Shown: piece after piece, positions 1 to 6,217 of the stretch
How positions within the stretch are numbered: the stretch's first letter is position 1
How the letters are laid out: every line of letters starts with the position of its first letter
Assembly: GCA_947629605.1 (NCBI GenBank)
Contig: CANREK010000040.1
Span: 1-9,615 of the forward strand
DNA: 9,615 nt
Reading direction: 5' to 3'
Origin: an uncultured Clostridia bacterium
GTDB taxonomy: Bacteria > Bacillota > Clostridia > Christensenellales > Borkfalkiaceae
Translations under genes and position numbers: made by a program
Notes under the pieces: model-generated
Seen by the model: the letters and a program-made list of their open reading frames with translations, nothing else
The model's database searches: none
What the model was told of the DNA's origin: nothing

Positions 1-6
1 GTAGGG

Positions 7-68
7 GAGGGGGTTCATTTGAAACTGTGCCCTCGTGGCTTTCCTTACGGAAACCCCCTCGGGCACAG
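7..68. repeat. Overlapping inverted repeats in non-coding DNA
   Basis: Two perfect inverted repeats interlock here: 7-15 with 52-60 (9 bp, GAGGGGGTT/AACCCCCTC) and 25-32 with 61-68 (8 bp, CTGTGCCC/GGGCACAG). A small hairpin, TTTCC-TTAC-GGAAA, sits inside at 40-53. The two long pairings cross, so they are probably alternatives rather than simultaneous. No coding potential was recognised in 1-383. The left end of the element may lie outside the window. Confidence 0.55.
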
Positions 69-100
69 ACGGTTTTAGTCCTCTCCCGAGACATGACCCG

Positions 101-208
101 CTCATTCTGAGGGAGCGTAGCGACCGAAGAATCCCAGCAAACGGGCGGAGTACGTGCTTCCGTAGGTTTGCTGGGATGCTTCACGTACGTTCAGCATGAG
201 CGGCGGGG
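101..208. repeat. Compound palindromic dispersed repeat
   Basis: Two small hairpin modules face each other across a perfect 12-bp inverted repeat (ATCCCAGCAAAC at 131-142, GTTTGCTGGGAT at 166-177). The left module has stem ATTCT (104-108)/AGAAT (128-132). The right module has stem ATGCT (176-180)/AGCAT (193-197). Bases 155-208 recur in inverted orientation at 2723-2776 with 3 mismatches in 54 by eye, so this is a member of a dispersed family. It is non-coding; function unknown. Confidence 0.75.
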
Positions 209-224
209 CTGCGCTCCGCCGCGT

Positions 225-285
225 TTGCCCCCCCATCCGTCACGGCTGCGCCGTGCCACCCTCCCCCCGTAGGGGGTAGGGCTTG
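225..285 (-). repeat. GC-rich double-hairpin dispersed repeat, copy 1
   Basis: The element contains a perfect hairpin CACGGC-TGC-GCCGTG (241-255) next to a C5/G5 hairpin around GTA (264-276), with a further C run at about 227-234. Read on the minus strand the order is C-run/G-run hairpin, small GC hairpin, then a G run. The same order occurs on the plus strand at 4819-4857. From memory, repeats of this general design are common between genes of Clostridia. It lies about 20 bp upstream of the Spo0A-box-like site of spoIIE. Confidence 0.6.
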
Positions 286-304
286 GATTCACTATCATTT
301 GGAA

Positions 305-376
305 TTCGACAAGACAAGACGGAATCTCCGCGGAAATTGGCGGAAAATTTTTTTATAATCGAGAAAAAAACAGGAG
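305..376 (+). promoter_or_regulatory. spoIIE control region: Spo0A-box-like site, -10 and RBS
   Basis: TTCGACAA at 305-312 is an exact match to the reverse complement of the Spo0A box core (TGTCGAA plus a flanking T). A perfect -10 hexamer, TATAAT, lies at 354-359, which puts a transcript start near 366. No good -35 hexamer is present, as expected for a promoter needing an activator. The ribosome binding site AGGAG (372-376) stands 7 nt before the ATG at 384. In Bacillus subtilis spoIIE is activated by phosphorylated Spo0A; activation here is inferred from the site. Confidence 0.6.
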
Positions 377-383
377 CCGTACT

Positions 384-2651
384 ATGAAACGTTCCCGACA
401 TCTCTCGTGGAAAACCACCCTCAAATACCTTGTCTTTCTCCCCGTCATGGTCCTTTTGAACCTCGCCCTGCCGATGCGGGAGCCCCTTGCCTTCTCCCTC
501 TACTTCGCCCTGCTCGCGTGCGGGCTCGACCCCTTTGTTCTCTCCGCCGAATATCTCCTCGCCTCGGCGGCCGCCCTGTCCCTTGCGGCGACGCTTTGCT
601 GTCTCTTGCAGGCGGCATTCCTCTGCCTCGCCTTTGCGGTCTTTGCGCGGATGCGGAGAAAGGTCGGCTGGGAGAAAATTCTCTTCGCCGTCCTCGCCCA
701 GCTGCCCTTTGTCTTTCTCTATCCCCATGCGGGGTACGCTTTCCCCCTGCCCGTCATCTGGCAGAAAGTCATCCTCGCCGCCTTTCTTGCCCTGCTCGCC
801 TTCCTCTTTGAAGGCGCCGTCCGCGCCTTGCTCTTCCGCGCCTTCCGCTGTCGTCTCGTGGCCACGGAGATCAGCGAGATCGCTCTCCTGTGGTTCTTTG
901 CGGGCATGGGATTTTACGACCTTGCGGGGCTCATCCCCTTCTATGCCGTGACCCTCTTCCTGCTCCTCGGCGCCGCCGTTCTCCTCAAAAATGCCGCCGC
1001 CGTGCCCCTTGCGCTCGTCCTCTCCTTCCCCCTCTGCGCCGCGCGGATGAGCGTCGTCCCCGCCGCCGAGTATGCCCTGCTCGCCTGTGTCGGCGTGCTC
1101 TTTTCGCCGTACGGAAGCATCGTGTCCGCCCTCTCCGTCCTGCTCTCCTTCCTCGGCGTACAGTACTTTGAGGGACTGTTTGCGGAGAGCGCTCTCACGA
1201 TCGCCCTCACCGTCTGCGCCTGTCTCCTGCCCGCCGCCGCGATCTGTTTTCTGCCCGAAAGGGCCGTGAAAAAGCTCCGCCGCACCCTGCTCTTCTATCG
1301 GGAACGTGCCCTTCCCCGCATCGCCATCAACCGCAACCGCCGCGCCGTGGGCGAACAGCTCTACGAGGTCTCCTCGCTCTTCCGCGAAATCGAGACGGCG
1401 TTCACCGCAGAGGGCAACAGGGCGCAGGGCGTGCATTTTAAGGAAAAACTCATCGCGTGCCTGTGCGCTTCCTGCCCCGGCCGCAGAAAGTGCCGCGAGA
1501 CGGGCCTGTACGAGAGCTTCGACAAGCTCATCGCCGTCGGCAAGGCCAAGGGGAAGGTCAACCTCATCGACCTGCCGCAGGAGCTCTCCGCCTCCTGCCG
1601 CAACGCCGCGGGTCTGCTCTTTGCGCTCAACAAACTTCTCGACGACTACCGCCGCATGGAACAGGAGCTCGAAGCGGCGCGGGCGGGCAGAAAACTCCTC
1701 GCGGAACAGGCCCACGGCGTCAGCGAGATCTTGAAGGACATCGCCCTCGAACAGAGCGAGGAATTCGCCTTTTCGGAGGAAGAGCGCATTCTCTCAAACG
1801 CCCTCTCCGCCGCGGGAATGATGAGTTCGGAGATCTTTCTCTACGGCGAAGGCACCCTCTTTACGGCCTCGATGACCCTCCTCGAAAGCACCGACCCCAA
1901 AAAGCTCTGCCGCGTCGCTTCCCGTGCGCTCGGCGTGCCGCTTGCCCTCTCCGAAAAGATCCCTTTAACGTCCGACCGTGCCTGTTTCATCCTGCGCCGC
2001 AGGCCCGACTTTGACGCCGCATTCGGCATCGCCGCCTGTCCCAAGACGGGCGAGACGGCGAGCGGGGACACCCACTCCGTCTTAAAGATCGACGAGAGAC
2101 GCTTCCTCGTCGCCCTCTCGGATGGCATGGGGAGCGGGGAAGGCGCACGCTCGGTCTCGGACCGAACGCTGTCGCTTCTCGAGAGCTGTTATAAGGCCAA
2201 GATGCCGTCCGACACGGTGCTCTCCACCGTCAACCGCCTCATCGCGCTCTCGGGGGAAGAGACGTTCTCCTGCCTCGACGTCGCATCCGTCGACCTCGAC
2301 ACGGGCAATGCGGACATCGTCAAGATCGGTGCGCCCATGGGATTTTTGCTGTCGGGGGAAGAGCTCCGCGTGCTCGAAGGGGAGAGCCTGCCCATCGGCA
2401 TGCTCGAAGCAGTGCACCCCGCCACGATGCGGGTCAATATGAAGGCCGAGGACTTCCTCATCTTTATGAGCGACGGCGTGACGGCGGCGTTCGGGTCGTC
2501 GGCGGAGCTGTGCTCGTATTTGAGCGGGCTCAAACCGCTCAACCCGCAGTCGCTCGCCGAGGAGATCTTAAAAAAAGCCCTCGGCCGCTACAAGGGAACA
2601 GCCGAGGATGACATGACGGTCTTGGCGGTGAAACTCACCCGCGCCGCGTAA
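384..2651 (+). CDS. spoIIE: Stage II sporulation protein E, PP2C-type phosphatase
   Basis: SpoIIE dephosphorylates the anti-anti-sigma factor SpoIIAA, which releases sigma-F in the forespore; it also takes part in asymmetric septation with FtsZ. The 755-residue protein has the family's three-part layout. Residues about 12-295 are very hydrophobic, roughly ten membrane spans. A central cytoplasmic part (about 296-530) carries a Cys cluster C359-x-C361-x2-C364-x5-C370 and a Glu/Arg-rich likely coiled segment. The PP2C domain (about 540-755) has the expected acidic metal ligands: GDTHS (D562), LSDGMGSGEGA (D580), FMSDGV (D697) and EDDMTV (D742, D743). All catalytic aspartates I can identify are present, so it should be active. 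It is somewhat shorter than B. subtilis SpoIIE (about 827 residues). The start is supported by AGGAG 7 nt upstream. It is a single-gene unit with a Spo0A-box-like site in front. Confidence 0.96.
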   Translation: MKRSRHLSWKTTLKYLVFLPVMVLLNLALPMREPLAFSLYFALLACGLDPFVLSAEYLLASAAALSLAATLCCLLQAAFLCLAFAVFARMRRKVGWEKILFAVLAQLPFVFLYPHAGYAFPLPVIWQKVILAAFLALLAFLFEGAVRALLFRAFRCRLVATEISEIALLWFFAGMGFYDLAGLIPFYAVTLFLLLGAAVLLKNAAAVPLALVLSFPLCAARMSVVPAAEYALLACVGVLFSPYGSIVSALSVLLSFLGVQYFEGLFAESALTIALTVCACLLPAAAICFLPERAVKKLRRTLLFYRERALPRIAINRNRRAVGEQLYEVSSLFREIETAFTAEGNRAQGVHFKEKLIACLCASCPGRRKCRETGLYESFDKLIAVGKAKGKVNLIDLPQELSASCRNAAGLLFALNKLLDDYRRMEQELEAARAGRKLLAEQAHGVSEILKDIALEQSEEFAFSEEERILSNALSAAGMMSSEIFLYGEGTLFTASMTLLESTDPKKLCRVASRALGVPLALSEKIPLTSDRACFILRRRPDFDAAFGIAACPKTGETASGDTHSVLKIDERRFLVALSDGMGSGEGARSVSDRTLSLLESCYKAKMPSDTVLSTVNRLIALSGEETFSCLDVASVDLDTGNADIVKIGAPMGFLLSGEELRVLEGESLPIGMLEAVHPATMRVNMKAEDFLIFMSDGVTAAFGSSAELCSYLSGLKPLNPQSLAEEILKKALGRYKGTAEDDMTVLAVKLTRAA

Positions 2652-2684
2652 AAATTAAAAATTAAAAATTAAAAATGAAAAATT
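2650..2684. repeat. 7-bp A/T tandem repeat at the spoIIE stop codon
   Basis: Five head-to-tail heptamers, AAAAATT four times with one AAAAATG variant in fourth place, run 2650-2684. The first copy supplies the last two bases of the spoIIE TAA stop codon. More loosely related GAGAATTGAG text follows to about 2703. The strong A/T bias contrasts with the GC-rich gene beside it. It is not a terminator: no stem precedes a T run on the plus strand. Confidence 0.85.
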
Positions 2685-2704
2685 GAGGTGGAGAATTGAG
2701 AATG

Positions 2705-2776
2705 CGGCGGGGCGCCTTTGCGCCCCGCCGCTCATGCTGAACGCATGTGAAGCATCCCAGCAAACCCACGGAAGCA
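2705..2776 (+). repeat. Dispersed repeat copy with 11-bp hairpin, inverted relative to 155-208
   Basis: A perfect 11-bp stem with a 4-nt loop (2705-2715/2720-2730, loop CTTT) begins 53 nt after spoIIE. A hairpin module with stem ATGCT (2734-2738)/AGCAT (2751-2755) follows. Bases 2723-2776 match the reverse complement of 155-208 with 3 mismatches in 54. The 11-bp stem has a one-mismatch counterpart in the first copy, at about 200-220. No T tract follows the stem, so a standard intrinsic terminator is not supported, although the stem could still protect the spoIIE mRNA 3' end. Confidence 0.75.
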
Positions 2777-3173
2777 CCATGTCTCTGCGCTCATGCTGCC
2801 CCGCCCGCACGTTCTTTATGGCGTCGAAGGGCGGCACGAGCGCCCATAGGCGCGAAGTAGCCGCGGGGCTCATAGAGAATACGGGAGTGGTTCCGAAGAA
2901 TCTCGCGGGGCGATTACGGACCATTCTAATCGCGTCATGGTGAGCGTAGTCGAACCATCACCTTATTATTGCTGCGGTGATCCTTCGACTCCGCCCTATG
3001 GGCTCCGCTCAGGATGACGCATTTGGAACGGTGCCGTAGAAATGTGCGGCGAGATGCTTCGGACATGCTTCCATAGACTGCGTTTGTGTTCTACTGCTCA
3101 GCATGACGCCGCACGCACCCACTCCGCCCGTTTGCCGGAATTCTTCGCTACGCTCAGAATGAGCGTGCGCCGA
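2777..3173. repeat. Non-coding stretch with four small hairpin repeats
   Basis: No convincing gene is present. Four members of one hairpin family are visible by their complementary pentamers: ATGGT 2937-2941/ACCAT 2954-2958; ATCCT 2980-2984/AGGAT 3011-3015, with a longer loop that itself contains GCCC-TAT-GGGC; ATGCT 3065-3069/AGCAT 3100-3104, long loop; ATTCT 3140-3144/AGAAT 3156-3160. Loops usually resemble TCGACTACGCTC or its complement. The short reading frames here look like repeat sequence translated by chance and lack family motifs and ribosome binding sites. Confidence 0.7.
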
Positions 3174-3899
3174 GCAAAGAAATGTTCGAAACATTCCCAC
3201 TCACTGCGCGTGGCAGGGTCTCCCTGCCTAAGCGCACCCGATTTGCGCGATACCTCGCGCTTATTGTTCTTGCATATAACGCTTCCGCGGCCAATCCGAT
3301 TGATGAACAACGCGTGTTCGCTCGAACAGTTTCTTTACGCCGCCGCGCGAGATCCTTCGACTACGCTCAGGATGACGCGCGGGTCGGCTTCCGTTTTGCC
3401 GCGCGGCAAGCAAAGAAATGTTCGAAACATTCCCACTTACTGCGCGCGGCAGGGTCTCCCTGCCTAAGCGCACCCGATTTGCGCGATACCTCGCGCTTAT
3501 TGTTCTTGCATATAACGATTCCGCGGCCAACCCGATTGATGAACAACGCACTTTCGCTCGAACAGTTTCTTTTCGCCGCCGCGCGAGATCCTTCGACTAC
3601 GCTCAGGATGACGCGCGGGTCGGTTTCCGTTTTGCCGCGCGGCAAGCAAAGAAATGTTCGAAACATTCCCACTCACTGCGCGTGGCAGGGTCTCCCTGCC
3701 TAAGCGCACCCTATTTGCGCGATACCTCGCGCTTATTGTTCTTGCATATAACGCTTCCGCGGCCAAAGTGATTGATGAATAACGCACTTTCGCTCGAACA
3801 GTTTCTTTACGCCGCCGCGCGAGATCCTTCGACTACGCTCAGGATGACGCGCGGGTCGGCTTCCGTTTTGCCGCGCGGCAAGCAAAGAAATGTTCGAAA
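3174..3899. repeat. 236-bp tandem repeat array, three units plus a stub
   Basis: Full units occupy 3174-3409, 3410-3645 and 3646-3881, with an 18-bp stub at 3882-3899. Spacing is exactly 236 bp, and pairwise differences by eye are 8-10 substitutions with no indels (about 96% identity). Each unit is rich in stems. In unit 1 these are AATGTT/AACATT near 3180-3194; a two-part stem 3205-3209/3232-3236 plus 3212-3218/3222-3228; GCGCGA/TCGCGC at 3245-3260; TTCG-CT-CGAA near 3317-3326; an ATCCT/AGGAT module at 3352-3373; and a 14-bp palindrome at 3396-3409. Since 236 is not a multiple of 3, a reading frame cannot repeat in register, which argues against a repeat protein. Translations give peptides such as STTLRMT and FDYAQDD that I recognise as common artefacts of this repeat class. 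Confidence 0.9.
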
Positions 3900-3902
3900 T
3901 AC

Positions 3903-4565
3903 CTACACCATCATCGCAATACTCAAAAATTGGAGCACGGTGCCGGCGATCGTAAAGAGGTGCCAGACGGAGTGGAAATAGCGGACTTTCTTCCCGAAGG
4001 CGAAAAACACGATGCCCGCCGTGTAGGCGATCCCGCCGAAGAGGAGCAGCAGCACGCAGCTCAGCGGCACTGCTTTGAGGAGCATCGGCAAAAAGGCGAT
4101 CGCGAGCCACCCGCTCACGAAGTACATCGCCATGGAGATGCTCTTCACGACGATATTGTTCATGGCGATGGCATTCATCGTGATGCCGATGACGGCGACG
4201 GCCCATTCCACGCCGAGCACGACCCACCCCATCGTCGTGCCGTAGAGGGGAATGAGACAGTAGGGCGTAAACGTGCCCGCGATGAGGAGATAGATCGTGC
4301 AGTGGTCGAAGATGCGGAACACCCGCTTCCCCCTGCCGCTGGGCAAAAAGTGATAGAGCGAGCTCATCGTGTAGAGCACGACGATGCCGAAGCCGAATGC
4401 CGACACGGCGATCATTCTGACGGTATTCCCCCATGTCATGTAGAGGAGGAGCGCCCACACGGCAAGGCCGATGGCCCCGCCCGTGATGTGCGAGACAGCG
4501 TTGAATATCTCTTCTCCCTTGGTGTAAAGGGGTTTTGATGTGGTTTTGTTGATGACAGCTTCCAT
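3903..4565 (-). CDS. Hemolysin III / PAQR-family integral membrane protein
   Basis: This is a seven-span membrane protein of the hemolysin III (YqfA/TrhA-like, PAQR) family. The family name comes from a Bacillus cereus hemolysin; the usual cellular role is thought to concern membrane homeostasis, so haemolytic activity should not be assumed. In the 220-residue product the family hallmarks are intact: an N-terminal E-x-x-N-x-x-SH-x-x-GG motif (residues 19-30), S68-x3-H72 (SSLYH), D87H88 followed by IYLLIAGTFTPY, and H198-x3-H202 (HSVWH) near the C-terminus, the residues expected to bind zinc. I chose the ATG at 4565 because GGAGG (4574-4578) stands 8 nt upstream. An in-frame ATG at 4592 would add 9 residues but has no such site. 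The stop codon is 3 nt from the end of the 236-bp array, and no intrinsic terminator is visible after it. No operon partner is seen. Confidence 0.92.
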   Translation of the reverse strand: MEAVINKTTSKPLYTKGEEIFNAVSHITGGAIGLAVWALLLYMTWGNTVRMIAVSAFGFGIVVLYTMSSLYHFLPSGRGKRVFRIFDHCTIYLLIAGTFTPYCLIPLYGTTMGWVVLGVEWAVAVIGITMNAIAMNNIVVKSISMAMYFVSGWLAIAFLPMLLKAVPLSCVLLLLFGGIAYTAGIVFFAFGKKVRYFHSVWHLFTIAGTVLQFLSIAMMV

Positions 4566-4695
4566 ATGATATGCCTCCGAATCAAGCCTCATCCCGATGA
4601 TAGCACGCGGAGGTGCAAAAAGCTACCTATTGATGTCTCCCCCGCCGCTACTCTCATTTTGCCCATTTCTACGCAAAAAATACCCATTCTACTCC

Positions 4696-4727
4696 AAAAA
4701 AATTCCACTCTACTGTGAGTAGAGTGG
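4696..4727 (-). terminator. Intrinsic terminator for the galK-galM operon
   Basis: A perfect 10-bp stem, CCACTCTACT (4705-4714)/AGTAGAGTGG (4718-4727), has a 3-nt loop. Read on the minus strand it is followed by AA and seven T (4702-4696), the classic Rho-independent arrangement. It lies about 160 nt after the stop codon of the last operon gene at 4887 and stops read-through toward the hemolysin III gene. On the plus strand only four T follow, so it is mainly a minus-strand terminator. Otherwise 4566-4886 holds no gene that I can support. Confidence 0.8.
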
Positions 4728-4785
4728 GGGTTTTGCGCGGCGGCACGTTGTGCGTAACACCCCTTCCGTCTCGCTACGCTCGACA

Positions 4786-4860
4786 CCCACCCCTCGGAGG
4801 GGTGGGCAAGTCTTGGCGCCCCCTTGAGGGGGAGCTCCCGCGTAGCGGGTGAGGGGGTGT
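4786..4860 (+). repeat. GC-rich hairpin dispersed repeat, copy 2
   Basis: Three hairpins lie in series: CCCACCCCT (4786-4794)/AGGGGTGGG (4798-4806); CCCCC (4819-4823)/GGGGG (4828-4832); CCCGC (4837-4841)/GCGGG (4845-4849), then a G5 run (4853-4857) that could alternatively pair with the C5 run. The hairpin order from 4819 matches the reverse-strand reading of 225-285, although the primary sequences differ in the stems. It sits between the zinc-ribbon gene stop and the operon terminator, so it would be transcribed in the operon's 3' untranslated region. Confidence 0.65.
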
Positions 4861-4886
4861 CTTTCCGATTCCGCCCGCCGCGAGGT

Positions 4887-5168
4887 TCAATTCAACACAA
4901 TGGCAAGCACGATGACGGCGATGACGCCGAGGATGCCGATGACCCAGCCGATGGTCTTAAAGAGCCGTTCCTTTTTGGGGTCCATGGGCGTGTAGCCGCG
5001 CGGGGTCAAGACGCCGCCGCACTTGGGGCACTTCGTCAGATGATCGAGCACCCTCTCCCCGCAGTGGGGGCAGGTGACGAGGTGCTTCTCGATCTGTGCC
5101 TTCCGCTTTTGGATGCGCTCCTCCTTTTTTCGCTCCTCGTCCTCATAGACAGTCGTTTTTTTGCTCAT
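4887..5168 (-). CDS. Small zinc-ribbon protein with C-terminal membrane anchor
   Basis: This 93-residue protein has no assigned function. Three parts can be seen. Residues 8-30 are highly charged (Glu/Lys/Arg) and probably helical. C33-P-H-C36 and C47-P-K-C50-G form a four-cysteine zinc ribbon. Residues about 71-92 make one hydrophobic membrane helix ending at the C-terminus. The ribbon should face the cytoplasm if the protein inserts as a tail anchor; that is inference. It is the last gene of the galK-galM unit and starts 5 nt after the galM stop, so translation is probably coupled; the only purine run before ATG (GAAGG) is very close to it. A TTG start at 5189, overlapping galM, would add 7 residues but has no clear support. 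Zinc-ribbon plus membrane-helix proteins are common unnamed genes in Bacillota. Confidence 0.8.
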   Translation of the reverse strand: MSKKTTVYEDEERKKEERIQKRKAQIEKHLVTCPHCGERVLDHLTKCPKCGGVLTPRGYTPMDPKKERLFKTIGWVIGILGVIAVIVLAIVLN

Positions 5169-5173
5169 AACCT

Positions 5174-6217
5174 TCAATTTTTCACGCAATCGAACTGATA
5201 TGCCGCGGTGTAGGCATACACCTCGCCGACATCGGGCAGGGAGCTCCCGCGGGCCGCGTACTCCTTGACGTTGACATTGTTGGGAATGGCCTGCGTTTCG
5301 AGGCAGAACCCCGCCCGCTTGCCGTAATAGTTATGTTTGCCCTCTTGGTGAAGTCCGTTTCCCGCGTAGAACTGCACGGCGGGCGCATCGGTGTAGCAGC
5401 GCATGCGAATGCCCGTCTTACGGCTCTCGGCGACGGCGTAGAGCGCATATTCCCCCTTGCCCTTCCGCAGAACGTAGCAGTGGTCGTAGCCGTTGCCCTG
5501 CGCGAGGTCGAGGTCCTGCGTCTCGATGTCCCGCCCGATCTCCTTTTTCTCGTTGAAGTCAAAGGGCGTGCCGCCGACCATGCGGAATCCCCCCTCGGGG
5601 ATCATCGTGGGGCTCGTCGGCGTGATCATGTCCGACTTGATTTCAAGCACATTGTCGAGAATGGAGCCGTCCGCCTCGCCGTTCAGGTTGAAATAGGCAT
5701 GGTTGGTGAGGTTGACCGCCGTCTTTTTGTCGGTCTCGGCGCGGTAGGAGATTTTGAGTTCGCCGCCGCGGAACGAATAGGTCACTTCCACTTTGAGGTT
5801 CCCGGGGTAATTTTCCTCGCCGTCGGGGGAGAGCAGGGACAAGACGAGATCGCCGTCCTTCTCCTCGACATTCCAGAACTTTCTGTTGAAGCCGACCTTG
5901 CCGCCGTGGAGGTGATTGCCGCGGTCGTTGCAATATAAGTCGTAAATTTTTCCGTCGATGGGAAGTTTTCCCTCGCCGATGCGGTTGCCGAAGCGGCCGA
6001 TGAGCGCCCCGAGATAGCCGCCGTTGCGCTCGTAGCTCTGCACGTCGTTGTAGCCGAGAAGGACATCGGTGAGCTCTCCCCTCTTGTTCGGCACGACGAG
6101 GCTCTGCAAGATACCGCCGTAGTTCAAAACGGTGACATAGGCGTCGCCGTCGTGCAGGGTGTAGGCAGTGACGTCTCTGCCGTCCAAAGTCTTGGCAAAA
6201 TGCTTTTGTGTGATCAT
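5174..6217 (-). CDS. galM: Aldose 1-epimerase (galactose mutarotase)
   Basis: GalM interconverts the beta and alpha anomers of galactose (and glucose) in the cytoplasm, supplying the alpha form that galactokinase uses. The 347-residue product covers the full beta-sandwich fold. Family motifs run in order: GRFGNRI (R75, R79), NHLHGG (H102, H104), NLTNHAYFNL with the presumed acid H173, GNGYDHCYVL (D245) and GFCLETQAIPNN with the presumed base E307. Nothing needed for catalysis appears missing. I chose the ATG at 6217: it overlaps the galK stop as ATGA and has GGAG 7 nt upstream. A GTG two codons earlier (6223) sits too close to that site. The overlap implies translational coupling to galK. There is no signal peptide, consistent with a cytoplasmic enzyme. 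Confidence 0.95.
   Translation of the reverse strand: MITQKHFAKTLDGRDVTAYTLHDGDAYVTVLNYGGILQSLVVPNKRGELTDVLLGYNDVQSYERNGGYLGALIGRFGNRIGEGKLPIDGKIYDLYCNDRGNHLHGGKVGFNRKFWNVEEKDGDLVLSLLSPDGEENYPGNLKVEVTYSFRGGELKISYRAETDKKTAVNLTNHAYFNLNGEADGSILDNVLEIKSDMITPTSPTMIPEGGFRMVGGTPFDFNEKKEIGRDIETQDLDLAQGNGYDHCYVLRKGKGEYALYAVAESRKTGIRMRCYTDAPAVQFYAGNGLHQEGKHNYYGKRAGFCLETQAIPNNVNVKEYAARGSSLPDVGEVYAYTAAYQFDCVKN

Noticed and set aside
240..1715. Long open frame on the minus strand, about 490 residues, opposite spoIIE
   Set aside because: Its Gly/Glu/Lys-rich low-complexity product is what the antisense of a GC-rich gene gives; no motif or ribosome binding site, and the plus strand encodes a complete SpoIIE.
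2705..2730. spoIIE intrinsic terminator
   Set aside because: The 11-bp stem is perfect but no T tract follows, and the stem recurs as part of a dispersed repeat; kept as a repeat feature only.
2655..2943. Overlapping small open frames on both strands after spoIIE
   Set aside because: They translate the A/T heptamer repeat and palindromes, lack ribosome binding sites and show no family motif.
3042..3787. Several 100-170-residue open frames across the tandem array on both strands
   Set aside because: The 236-bp period is not a multiple of 3, so each copy shifts frame; the peptides (STTLRMT, FDYAQDD, HPERSRR) are familiar artefacts of translating this intergenic repeat.
3174..3899. CRISPR array
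   Set aside because: Units are 236 bp and repeat throughout, without short repeats separated by unique spacers, and no cas gene is near.
3930..4538. 202-residue plus-strand open frame opposite the hemolysin III gene
   Set aside because: Charged low-complexity antisense product; the opposite strand has all PAQR motifs.
4589..4786. 65-residue minus-strand open frame upstream of the hemolysin III gene
   Set aside because: It is made of the operon terminator and neighbouring short direct repeats; no family resemblance or start signal.
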